Of a stretch of 64,000 bases of DNA, positions 20,985 through 31,608 are shown one piece after another. The translations under genes and the position numbers were made by a program. The DNA comes from Brachypterus glaber. Lineage: Eukaryota; Arthropoda; Insecta; Coleoptera; Kateretidae. The notes under the pieces were generated by a model that was not told the DNA's origin, ran no database searches, and saw nothing but the letters and a program-made list of their open reading frames with translations. The stretch is from the NCBI GenBank assembly GCA_958510825.1, contig OY294054.1, positions 7,356,191-7,420,190 on the forward strand, written 5' to 3'. The stretch's first letter is position 1, and each line of letters begins with the position of its first letter.

Positions 20985-22765
20985 TCAGCGTAAATGTTCA
21001 AAATGACTACCGCCATTGGCAATACAAAGAGCAGCCCTTCGTTGAAACTCTTCACCCGTTGCAGCAGCGATGGAGGCTCTGCCCAGTGCTTGAATTCCCT
21101 CAGTTACCCTATTTTTAATTTCTTCGACGCTTTCAGGCGGATTTAAATTTGAGTAGACATAATTTTTTAGGTATCCCCAAAAAAAATAATCCATTGGCTT
21201 TAGATAGGGGGACCTAGGAGGCCAACGCCAATCTTTGTTCTAGGTGCCTTCTTACAATGAAAGCATTATGAGCAGGGCATCCATCCTGCTGGAACCAAAG
21301 GCCTACTCTTTGTTGTAATGGAATTTCTTTCAGGAGTAAGGGAAATTCCTCTTCTAAAAAATTTAAATACCTTTGAGCATTTAAATTTTCTTCAAAAAAA
21401 TAAGGACCGATTATTTTATCATTTATAATTCCACACCAAACATTGATGCTAATTATGTTTTGAAATTTAGTGGGATACTTAACGTGAGGATTTTCCGTGG
21501 CCCATGTCACAAAATTTCGTCTATTAAACATACCATTATTGGTGAATTTGGACTCGTCCGTCCATAATATGTTACCTAATATGTTGTCTTCAGCTTCAAT
21601 TGAAGCTAAAAATTCTATTCTGCTGTTTAAATCAGTTTCTCTAAGACCTTGAACAGGCGTAGCATGAAATGGTTTAACGTGGTATGTCTTTAAAATGGAA
21701 CTGATTGTGGAACGTGAAATACCTACAGAAAGCGATTGATTAAGCCACTGTAGAGACTGCCTGCTAAGACAAGTTGTCCTATCTTCAAAATTTTACTTTT
21801 TGAGATAAACACACCATTGTATTGCATTACACTAGCTCAATGTGCCTACTAAAAATGTTCTATTTAAAACCCAATTCCTGAAAATTAGCTTCCACTCAGG
21901 ACAAATATCTTTGTCCTGGGTGGAAAATTATCAATGTTTTCTAAATAAAATTGTCCTAACTATTATTTACTAGACGAAAAAGTGAGGACTATAACTAACT
22001 TTTCAGATGTTAGTAATTTGATTGGACTTTTTAGATCATTTTTCTGACAAACAAAAATGTTTTTTTTTTTCAAAGGATATCACGTATTTTTTATTTAAAA
22101 TAAAGCAGAACCCAACGCCATATTTATTTAAACATGGTTTTAAAAAGTTCAAACAAAAAAAAATAAAATTGGCCATATCTCACAACTAATTTGCAGATAG
22201 GACAACTTGCCTTAGCAGGGCAGTGTAAGTGTAGCAAATTCATAAGAGCAACGCTATCAAGGAACTTTTTACAAAATATGTTGCTTAAAATTTACTAATT
22301 TTGGACACCTACCGCTTTATTGTCCCTTTCTCTAACCCTGTAACTTGCTGTTGACCCCCTCTTTATATCAATTTTAAAGTTTAAAAGAGGGTGTTTAAAA
22401 ATGAGGACAACTAAATTTTGGCCGTTGCAGACCTCACCGGTTACACCTTTGCAAAATATTTTTTTACAAACCAGAAAAAAATACGAGACGTGTCACTTGT
22501 GTTAAGCCCCGAAAATATGTATAAAGATAAAAAGTTATCGTAGATACCTAGTATTTGGCTGGCTCTTCTTATTGAAATTCGAGAATTTTCCCTATAAAAT
22601 AGCAACACTTCTAGCTCACTATCCTCAGTTCGAATCCAACCTCCATGAGTTTTGGGATTATTTTGAAGACTACCAGAATTAGTTAGATTTTCAACTACTT
22701 TCAAAATAGTTTTATGGTCTAGTGCTCGTCGTTCTGGAAATCTTTCTCTGGATTTTTTTGTTGCG
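20985..22765 (-). pseudogene. Mariner/Tc1-type transposase, interrupted
   Basis: This is a cut-and-paste DDE transposase in pieces. The N-terminal DNA-binding helix-turn-helix is at 22,765-22,550 (ERRALDHKTILKVVENL, then SRISIRRASQILGI). Inserted DNA occupies about 21,740-22,550. The frame resumes at SRSTISSILKTYHVKPFH and continues through WTDESKFTNNG (first catalytic D), INVWCGI, and WFQQDGCPAHN (second D) to 21,214. A frameshift follows. The C-terminus (21,194-20,985) has PMDYFFWGYLKNYVY (third D) and ends at FEHLR. The usual SPDL before it reads SPYL. The motif pattern identifies the insect mariner-like family with a DD-D triad. It is dead. Confidence 0.85.
21756..22224. mobile_element. 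469-bp MITE inside the transposase (ACTGCCTGCTAAG ends)
   Basis: The ends read inward as ACTGCCTGCTAAGACAAG (left) and ACTGCCCTGCTAAGGCAAG (right), then TTGTCCTATCT in both. There is no ORF inside. The target duplication is not clear because the flanking transposase is also disrupted. Only its right part survives in copy 2 (to about 43,851). Confidence 0.7.
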
Positions 22766-23531
22766 TTATTAACCAGTAGCTACTAACATAAATATTTTGT
22801 GCTTAACTTCTTAGGTGAATTCTCACAGACTCCCAAAAAATAAGTAGAGTTGTTAAAGTGCGGAAAGTTAACTAATTGAAAAATGAGTGCAAAGAATAAA
22901 ATTTAGTTATTTTTAATTATTCTAAAGTACCTATATTTTTAGGACTAATTATCAAATGTTCAGGAGTCTGTCAGACTACACATCAGTAGTTACGGGTTAA
23001 CTGTTATTGTTTTTTTTTTTATCAAAATATTTACCTATACATTCTCGTTAAATATGTTATACATATCTAAACGTTCCTGTTTGGACTTTCATAAGAAAAT
23101 GGAATTTTAAACAATATTCAAACACTTTTTAAAAATACTGATTTTACTGAGTACTGATTATTTTTATTATTCTTTTTCTATTTATTTTTAACCGAAACTC
23201 CCTAACGGGCAAGTGCGTGTGGTTTGTACTTTTATTTATTTGTAAGTATCCCTACTAACAGTTTTTCAGATTTCATTTAAAATAATTAGTAAAATATTTA
23301 AAAGTTTTTAAAGATAATTCACGATACACAATTAAAGACATACCACCTTAAAATCATTTTGTGTACTATAAACCCATTTCAATGGCAGATTAAAATTGTT
23401 GATAACATATAAGCCAAATGGTGGAAAAATGAGTCAAAATTCACAAATAATAGAGTAAATCGGGGTAAGTTTAAAATATCTGGATTATTTTCATTTGACT
23501 CGTGCCTCATGGGATTTTCGGTATGTTTTAG
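22766..23531. other. Central spacer of the inverted mariner structure
   Basis: Non-repeated AT-rich DNA between the transposase N-terminus and the second 3' half. No coding similarity, TIRs or RNA gene were recognised. Confidence 0.5.
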
Positions 23532-23971
23532 GAAAATTTAAATGCCCAAAGGTATTTAATTTTTTTAGAAGAGGTATTGCTCGTACTCCTAGAAGAAAGT
23601 CCATTGCAACAAAGAGTAAGCCTTTGGTTCCATCAGGATGGGTGCCCTACTTATAATGGTTTCATTATAACAAGGCGCTTAGAACAAACCTTTGAAATTA
23701 ATTATATAAGTACTTTTGGTGCTTGACTCCTAAGTCCCCCCCCCCCCCCGATCTTACGCCGATGGATTATTTTTTTTGGGGATACCTAAAAAATTATGTA
23801 TACTCAAATTTAAATGCACCTGAAAGCGTCGAAAAAAATAAAAATAGGGTTACTGAGGGAATTCACGCACTGGGCAGAGCCTCCATCGCTGCTGCAACGG
23901 GTGAAGAGTTTCAACGAAGGGCTGCTCTTTGTATTGCCAATGGCGGTAGTGATTTTGAACATTTACGCTGA
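23532..23971 (+). pseudogene. Mariner transposase C-terminal half, second copy
   Basis: On plus, ENLNAQRYL, WFHQDGCPTYNGF (second catalytic D kept, but AHN changed to TYN), a frameshift near 23,720, then a 12-13 bp C run followed by PDLTPMDYFFWGYLKNYVY and an ending FEHLR. This is the inverted partner of 20,985-21,400. It keeps SPDL-type wording where the left copy has SPYL. The N-terminus and first catalytic D are absent, so it cannot be active. Confidence 0.85.
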
Positions 23972-24796
23972 GTTATTATTTTTTTATTTATTTTTTTGTT
24001 ATTGTCAAGTATTATTAGTTGTTTTATTTTTATTTTTATTTTTATTTTATTTTATATTTTTTTATATTCCTAGTTTACAATAAATAAAATGTTTTCTTAC
24101 ATTGCTTTTAGTTATTGTTGCATATTAAACAATATACCTTAGACTTACCACTTCTCGAGGGAGGGGGGATGGTCACCTGGGTCCCTCCTTGGTTAATAGG
24201 CCGCTCGAATTTATAGATTTTTTACTTAAACAGGTTTAGTTATAAGAAAATACTCATATTTTTTTAAATTTTCACTTTAAATTTAAAATATCTCGAAAAC
24301 CACTAAACCTAGACGAAAAATTCCTTATATGTTTTTGATGTAGAATTTAATTCTGCATTTAATACACTTAAAAAATATACAGGGTGCCATTTAAAAAAAA
24401 AAGTTTTTTATGTTTGAAAATTTTAATGTTTGACTTTTAATTTTAAACGCCCTGTATAACATATTTTGGATTTTCTTTCAAACTTATTTAGATACATCCT
24501 TAGTTAACAACCTGGCCAAGTTTTATATTTATTGGATTCAATTTAACGACGTAATATCAGAGTTTACAGATAGCTAAAAATTGACTTTTTTTAGAAAAAA
24601 AATTAATATCTCGAAAACAATTAATTTTTGACCCATACTAAATGATATCAAAATTAAGCAAACGTTATGCCGAATAAATTTCTGCAATAAAATATGGGTC
24701 ATTTCATTTAAAAAAAATAAAAGTTTACGTTGCCAGCCTCCACGAAACACCCTGTATACATGAAAATATTTTTAGGTTCTTCCTTTCATCAAACCA

Positions 24797-25771
24797 TAAT
24801 AATAATAGTATCTTTATTTCATAAATTATGACAGAATACACTCTTAAGCATAAACAATCATGAACATGAAAGGGGTCACAAAGAAAACTAAAAATTAGGT
24901 TAATTAAATATTTAAAATTACAAAAACGATTACTATGATTAAAATTAGACTAATGACCAGAACACATAATTAATATAATCAGACACAGAGTATGGTTCTA
25001 GATCTATTAATAAGGCTCGTAACTGTCTCTTAAAAACATTAAAGTTGACTATACTTTTTACATAATTCGGAAGTTTGTTGAAAACAGATACACATGAATA
25101 ACAACATCCCTTCTCAAAGTGAGCTAACCTATGAGGGGGGATATTATAGTTAAGATTCCGTTCGTTAACGAGCTTTAGACTAGAAAATAATGACTTATTT
25201 TTAAACAAGAAAAGCAGTAACTCATATATGTAAACACCTGTAACCGTTAATAAATTATTGATTTTAAAGTGAGTTCTGCACGATTCGTTATAACCTAAAC
25301 CCAAAATAATACGAAGCGAGCGTTTTTGTATTTTAAAAACGTCTTTAATGTTGGCATTTTGCCCCAAAATATTATGCCGTATTGTAAGATCGACTGGAAA
25401 TTTACAAAATATACAGTTTTCAAAGTCTCAAAATTTACATACGGTTTTAATACTCGCAAAGAATGTGTTACTGAATTTAGTTTTTTGCCTAACTGTTGTA
25501 ACTGTAAATTCCAATGTAAATTTTCATCAATAACTAAGCCCAAGAACTTAGTACTATCCGTTAAATTTACCAATCCATCCCCAAACGGCACAAACTCCGG
25601 GGTGACAAAATTTGATCTTGACGTTTTAAACATCATTACCTGGGTTTTTTCCCTATTTAAAAGTAGTCTATTTTTTGTAAGCCAGTGCAATATATTTTTT
25701 ATACACGTTTGTAGTAGGTGATACAGCTCTGGATAGTTTTTTGCCTTCATTAAAACGTTGGTATCATCATA
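24797..25771 (-). pseudogene. 5'-truncated non-LTR RT (YDD motif to C-terminus), frameshifted
   Basis: The insertion starts at an FYDDT RT catalytic motif (about 25,765) and contains NILHWLTKNRLLLNREKTQ, DSTKFLGLVIDENLHW, ILQYGIIFWG, FKIQKRSLRIIL and the C-terminal VFNKLPNYVK block, ending at 24,945. The 3' end is an AATAAAG signal and an (ATT)n-type tail, typical of insect non-LTR elements. In copy 1 a run of four C (about 25,364) breaks the frame between 25,295 and 25,367; copy 2 has five C and is open. It lies in the right arm of the outer mariner-type element. Confidence 0.85.
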
Positions 25772-26533
25772 AAATACGTGTATATTAGTTTTTTTTTATT
25801 CTTACAGTTTCCGAGAAAAGTATGTGGGGAGTAAAAGTTTGGACACCCTGTATAAAATTGTATTTTACATAATTTAATATGAAATTTTGCACATGTTCTG
25901 GAAATTTTTCATTTGTTAACGTTGGCATTAATTTCTTGTTCTATATAGGTAAGATAAAATATATTTATCTTTGTGTAACAATAGATGTCGGTTATACGAG
26001 CCCAAAAAATTGAACTTTTTCGGATTCATAAGGCGACAAACAGACAGGGACCTTTCTCATGGAAACTGGCTTTCCGTCAAAAATTCTAAATTTTTAGTAT
26101 AATAGATTTAATCTTTCTGATCAAAAGCTTTTATTGGCCCAACTTGATCTGACCGCTGGTTTTTGAGTTATAGGTCAAAAAGTCAAAAACAGTAAAATTT
26201 TAATTTTGTTTTTTAAATAAACTAAAATAAAAAACTTTACACAGGGTTTAGTTCTTATTATATATACTTGTTATAAAAACCTAAAATTATATTTTTTTCG
26301 TTTAAAATAAAGGTAAAAATTAAAAAAAAAATGGAAATATGGCGAAGGCGCCACCTCAATATATAAAAAAGAGAAATAAAGGTCAGATTTTCTTAATAAT
26401 ATTTAAAATGAAATAATTTACATTAAACGGAAGTATAAAAATCTATCTTCCAAAATAATGTCATTAAAAAAAATATAAATAAATAAATAAAATAATATGT
26501 AGTTTTTTAAAAACTATATTTTACTGCATAATT

Positions 26534-26608
26534 AGTCGGGTTTGTGGAGCAGTGGAAACGGAGTGATGCCCTTGATAAATTAGTCCGGGTTCGAATCGAG
26601 CTAGCAGC
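26534..26608 (+). repeat. tRNA-like segment with A and B boxes
   Basis: TGTGGAGCAGTGG (A box) and CCGGGTTCGAATCGAG (B box, GGTTCGAATC exact) are spaced about 40 bp apart. This is a Pol III type 2 promoter layout. No closing acceptor stem, so it is a SINE-type head and not a tRNA gene. Confidence 0.6.
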
Positions 26609-26995
26609 ATATAAGCTTTTTTGTTTTTTTTATGTTTTGCGTGTTGACACTTTACACGTTAAAACATGGAATGTTTTTTTTTTCTAAAAAAATATTCATA
26701 AAAGTTTTATTAAAAATTTTACAAAAATTATAAATAAGAAATAAAAATTCATACATTTATTTGTATATAAAATAACAAAAAATGTATACTTTATATACTT
26801 ATACTTTTAACTTTTAAGATTGTTTTATTACTATAACTACTAGTACTAGTACTACTACTAGTACATATTGTTACCAATTAAAAAAAAAAACATTTTTCAA
26901 AAATAGGTAATTGAAATAAATATTACACACGCCTACAAAAAAATAAAGCCAATTATTTTAATCAGACTATATTTTTTTACGTATTTTTGTGTGAT

Positions 26996-27053
26996 AGCCG
27001 AGTTCAATCCCGGAGTAATTTATCACTCCGTTTCCACTGCGCCACAGAGGCGA
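26996..27053 (-). repeat. tRNA-like segment, inverted partner
   Basis: On minus, CTGTGGCGCAGTGG is an excellent A box, and CCGGGATTGAACTCGG is a weaker B box. It faces the unit at 26,534 on plus. Confidence 0.6.
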
Positions 27054-27690
27054 CTTATTATTATTTTCAGTGAAATATAGTTTTTAAGAAACATCATATT
27101 ATTTAATTATTTTTTTTTGTTAAAAAAAAATAACATTATTTTGAAAAAAAAAAAAAGATTTTTATGTGTCATTTTACATCAATTCTTTCATTTTACATAT
27201 TATTAAGAGAATCCGACCGTTTTTTCAATTTTTACCTTTATTTTAAACGAAAAAAATATAATTTTAGTTTTTTATTACGAGTATACAGTGACAATTTGAA
27301 AACGACCAGCATTTATTATTTCTTTAACTGATGACACTATGAAAATTTGGCGAAACACATCAATTTACATATCGAGGGAGACAACTTTTGAGCTATTTTT
27401 TTTTGTTTTACATTCAACCCCTTGGCCCCCAGGGCACCTACCTCTAAAATATTAAATAGCAACCCCCATTTATTTCGCTATTTTTGAAATCCTTATGTAA
27501 TTCTAGATGAGTTACATCTCTTTTTATTTTTTTTTTGTCAAAATTAAACTTTTTTTTTTGATTTTTTTTTTGATTTTTTTTTATTTATTTGGGAAATGCA
27601 ATATACCATTTACTGTGAATAGTATGTAATGGAATGCTATCATTTTGGTTAAGTGTATTAAGTTTATTTTTGTTTGTCGACCTGTTTAAT

Positions 27691-29920
27691 ATATGGATAG
27701 CCCCTAATCCATTTAATCTTTAAACTAAAGATGAATTAAAGACTTTTAATTTATTTAAATACATATTAGTATTCAAAAAAAAATTATATGAAAAAGTTTT
27801 TGTTTATCCTGCTTACATTTTGATAGATCTGGAAAATAATGTTAAAAAAGTTTGGTCAAAAATCTCTGATTTGATAAATTACATATTAAGATAGTTAGAT
27901 ATTTCTTATTTATAAAATACTGATAAGATGTTAGATTTTCATATGTGGTAAGGTCTTAAGGGAAACGGGGGTCGTGAGTTTAATATTTGCGAAGAACGAT
28001 AGTCGGTTATTCATGGGAATGTATATGCGTGATTTCCGAATAAAAGAGTCACTACGCTTAAAAAAAAAATTTTGACAGATTTAACTCTTAAAGAAAAACA
28101 CATATAACAAGATTAGTTGACAAAAAATCCGACCAAAAATATTGCATGTGCATTTAACTGATAAAGAAAATAACAAAGCCGAAACGTTGGTGAATTAGAA
28201 GCCATTTTTAAATTTAATAAGGATCCTATGATAGGTACCGAATTCATAACCAAAATCTATTGATTTCTATAATTTTTCCTTAAATTTCTGATGATGATGA
28301 AAATCCGAAACGTGGGGAAATTAAATGTAATTTTTAAATTTAATATGGACCGTATGATACCGAATTCATAATAAAAATCCATATATTTCTTTGATTTTCT
28401 GTTAAATTCCTAATGGTAACTATCAATATTATCGAAATATAGAATTTTATATGACTTATGTCACTCGTGTAATCAAGACGAATCTGTTGACGCCTCGCCC
28501 AGAAAAAGTGTATACGTACATACACCCAAACACATTAAAAACATAATTCTTTTTTAGCGTTGCAGTCGGGTAAAAAATTAGTAACTTTTTAAAAATTTCT
28601 ACACCATATTGGATCCGCCATTTTGAATTTTAAATTTTTAACATCGTATTCGGTTTCAGCAACCTCAAAAACCCTAGGATACCCATTTTCAAAAATATTG
28701 TGTGATTTGTCAAAATACTGTTTGTCTATTTTAAAGATTTTGGTATTAATTATCTGGAAACCGGTGTGTAGTATAAAACTTTTATTATCAGGCTAGTAGT
28801 AGTATAAGGTAGAGTCAGAATCCTTTGACAGAACTGAGGCACCTTTCCAGCTGTTGACTTGTGTTATCATGGAAGGCTTTGGTTTTATAAACTAATAATA
28901 TACTAAGGGTTTGGACTTTTAATCACGAAATACCCTAGTTAGAGAAAAATGGTTTTGCACCTTAAATTAAAGTAAATAATAGCAGTTCCTAAATCTAATA
29001 GTAAACAAATAGTTTTAAGATGAACATTAGTCACTTTTGCAGAAATAACCCGTATGTAACAATAGTTTTTCGCTGCCACTTTTCTCTCGTTCACGTTTTT
29101 GTTTTCGGCTCCCTTCTTTGTCACTAACACCACTAAATTCTCTAGAGACTTGCACCCTGGTTTTCCCATTGTCCGAAAAAGAAACCAAAATTGACGAATC
29201 ACCTTTTCATATCCTACATACTAAAAGGTCCTTACATCAGTGATAAATAAAATATCATTCCTTATGTCTCCACATCTCATGCTTTTTCAGTATTTACAAA
29301 TAAATTAACATCACTTTGGGGAAATAAGTTATTTTAAGTACACAAAGAAAAATTACACAACGTCACATAATAAGTTATGTAAAATTTAACATATATAAAA
29401 TTGTATTACACAACATGTTCTGGAAAATTTTTATAACTTAAAGTTAGCATCAATTTTAATATACTTGTTCTATATAGATAAGATAAATAAATATTTATCT
29501 TTGTGTAACAATAGAGGTCGGTTATACGAGCCCAAAAAATTGAAATTTTTCTGATTCATAAGGGACCTTTCTTATGGAAACTGGCTTTCAGTCAAAAATT
29601 CTGAATTTTTAGTATAATGTAGATTTAATCTTTCAGATCAAAAGCTTCTATTGGCCCAACTTGAACTGACCGCTGGTTTTCGAGTTATAGGTCAAAAAGT
29701 CAAAAACAGTAAAATTTTAATTTTGTTTTTTAAATAAACTGAAATAAAAAACTTTACATCGGGTTTAGTTCTTATTATATATACTTGTTATAAAAAACTA
29801 AAATTATATTTTTTTCGTTTAAAATAAAGGTAAAAATTAAAAAAATGTTTGGAAATATGGCGAAGGCGCCACCTCAATATATAAAAAAGAGAAGTAAAGG
29901 TCAGATTTTCTCATAATGGC
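27691..29920. repeat. Repeat block gamma, cut by family A insertion
   Basis: Same landmark order as alpha and beta, ending at GGTCAGATTTTCT where non-LTR family A starts. The frames at 28,340-28,525 and 28,939-29,202 lie in this repeat and are not conserved as proteins between blocks. Confidence 0.75.
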
Positions 29921-30051
29921 GTGCGAGTAAGTCGACATCGTTTAAAACGTGCTCCCTTTAAAAATCTAAATTTCTGAAGTAAAAGTGTGTGACAATAGTC
30001 AAAAGTTTTAAATTTTAAAATTTAAGTGTAGTGCTTTTCGATTACGCAAAA

Positions 30052-31346
30052 ATGCCTGGAACAAGAATTCAACAGGCAAAAATTGAATTGAAATCATTAA
30101 TTAAAGAAGTAATAACTGAATTATTTAGTGATAAAGTATTTATGGAAAGTATATTTAAATCGTTCCACAGAAAACTTAAGCTGCACAAAAAAGAAACAAA
30201 AGATATGATAAGCGCTACCGAAAACAAAATAAATATTATCGAGCAAAAAATTGACCAGCTAAATCGAACTGAAAAGGTAAACAATCTTTGTATTTACGGA
30301 ATTCCCCATGAAAAAAAAAAAGAAAACATCAAACAGAAGGCCATTGATCTATTTAAAACGATGGATCTTAACTTTTCCGTGCATGAAGTAGAAGTGTATC
30401 GCATTGGAAATAATTTTTCAGTGGAGAAGTCACGACCAGTCATAAAAATTCTAACAAAACAAAAAACTGAATTTTCAGCACCTAATTATATTCAAAACAG
30501 AAAGTTTTAGTAATAAAACCAAAAATCAGTGCAAAAATATTGTTAATTTTTCAAACAAAAAATCATTCCGAATAATACAAGGAAACACTTTAAAACAAAT
30601 GAAAAAAAAAGTTCGGTCATGAAAAATTGTAAAATGCTTAAAAATAGAAAAAATTTTGTATGTGAGGATCTTATCAAGAATAGGCTTTTAAACGCTACGA
30701 AACAGATATTTGGGAAAACCAATGTGTGGTCTTCAAATGGGACCATTTTAGCAAAAAAGGACAATAACATAATAAAAATTAAAAATTTAAATCGACTTTT
30801 GCCCAAAACCCAAAAATGCAGTTAAAAATCTTATAAAAAATGTGTCTAATAATATAAACAAACCGATAAACGATAACGTAAAATCACCGGCCAAAATACA
30901 TTCAGCGATATCGAACAGTGATATACCTAGTGCATCAGCCCAGCCAAGTCAAGAAATTGCTTCGTCCAGCTGAGCTGGCTGACTATCACGCTACTGTCGA
31001 AAAAGGTGAAGAGTTTATTGAAGTTAGAAGGAAAAGGCAAAGAAACAACAAATTAACTGAGGGATCCAATGAGAATATTATAAAAATACAAGGAGCAGAA
31101 AAATACAGTTACATTTATGTTGGACGTGTCAAGGGAAATGTTTTTGAAATAACAATGCTGGAGTTTCTAAATGAAAACTGGTAAAATGTTTCTTTTAAAG
31201 TTAAGAAGTTGCCAAATAAAGGTCAAAATAGTAGCTTTAAGATAAGTGTTTGTGAAAGTAAAAAAGATATTTTATATGATGATAGTAAGTGGTCTAAAGG
31301 TGTAGTTATTAAAGAATTTCAGTTCTTTCGAAAAACCGCAGATTAA
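30052..31346 (+). pseudogene. Family A ORF1 protein, frameshifted
   Basis: I chose the ATG at 30,052 (context CAAAAATGC); the frame is open 21 bases earlier only through a non-ATG start. The first piece (to 30,510) is a charged coiled-coil region of about 80 residues followed by an RRM-like NNLCIYGIPHEKK block, as in ORF1 proteins that bind element RNA. Frameshifts follow. 30,619-30,825 continues the C-terminal domain, and 30,990-31,346 carries FIEVRRKRQRNN, YSYIYVGRVKG and WSKGVVIKEFQFFR, matching the C-terminus of family C ORF1 (41,291-41,953). The end overlaps ORF2 in the +1 frame. Confidence 0.75.
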
Positions 31347-31602
31347 GCCAAACATAATTAATGACCCAACTGAACAAAACAAAATAACCACTTTTTTGTT
31401 CGCTAATTTACAAGGCTTAAGAAATTACGAAAATGAATTTGATGCACTTTTAATTGAAAACCCTTCCGATTTTGTTTGCATTGCTGAACATTGGCTAAAG
31501 AAATCTGAAATTAAAAACTTTTATTTAAATAATTATTACCTTAGTTCCTTCTTTTGCCGCAAAATTCACAAACGTGGTGGCGTGGTGGTGTTATGCAACT
31601 AA
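31306..31602 (+). pseudogene. Family A ORF2 endonuclease N-terminus, cut by the duplication joint
   Basis: The frame opens after a TAG at 31,303-31,305 in the +1 frame of ORF1 and has no ATG. It encodes FANLQGLRN, FVCIAEHWLKK (Glu of the AP-endonuclease) and RGGVVVL, then a stop from a shift in a GGTGGCGTGGTGGTG stretch. The same shift is present at 53,226, so it predates the duplication. The rest of ORF2 is missing because unit 2 begins at 31,628. Confidence 0.8.
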
Positions 31603-31608
31603 CTGAGG

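Larger units (their letters stand above)
20221..24754. mobile_element. Inner mariner-type element, inverted head-to-head structure
   Basis: The ends CAGGGTGTTTCGTGG / CCACGAAACACCCTG have TA on both sides (20,219-20,220 and 24,755-24,756). The outer 1.2 kb on each side are inverted copies that include the transposase 3' half and downstream region, so the element carries two 3' halves pointing outward. Each arm also holds a mini-insert of about 75 bp with ACAGGGCG/GGCACCCTGT ends (about 20,521-20,598 and 24,380-24,455). Confidence 0.8.
20098..25850. mobile_element. Outer CAGGGTGTCC element hosting nested mariner elements (copy 1)
   Basis: The outer ends CAGGGTGTCC (20,098) and GGACACCCTG (25,850) are flanked by TA. 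The sister blocks have the uninterrupted target AACATATATAAAAT near 16,711 and 29,389, which confirms a TA target duplication. Without its contents the outer element is about 240 bp and palindromic. An inner mariner (20,221-24,754) sits at the exact centre of that palindrome, and a non-LTR fragment (24,797-25,771) sits in the right arm. Confidence 0.85.
26265..27290. repeat. Hairpin repeat with two tRNA-like units (copy 1, second)
   Basis: The arms 26,270-26,570 and 27,026-27,285 are inverted copies, with the ACTAGTACTAGTACTACTACTAGT core in the spacer. tRNA-like units lie at the inner edge of each arm, facing each other. Confidence 0.75.
18583..27690. repeat. Repeat block beta
   Basis: Begins at ATATGGATAGCCCCTAATCC and ends where the same sequence starts block gamma. 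It is interrupted by the 5.75-kb mariner complex (20,098-25,850). Otherwise it follows the landmark order of alpha and gamma. The frames at 18,822-19,028, 19,724-19,909 and 20,060-20,245 lie in this repeat and are not genes. Confidence 0.75.

Noticed and set aside
30069..30284. Minus-strand frames over family A ORF1 (also 30,543-30,806, 51,693 and 52,167)
   Set aside because: Antisense to coding segments with recognisable coiled-coil and RRM-like motifs.
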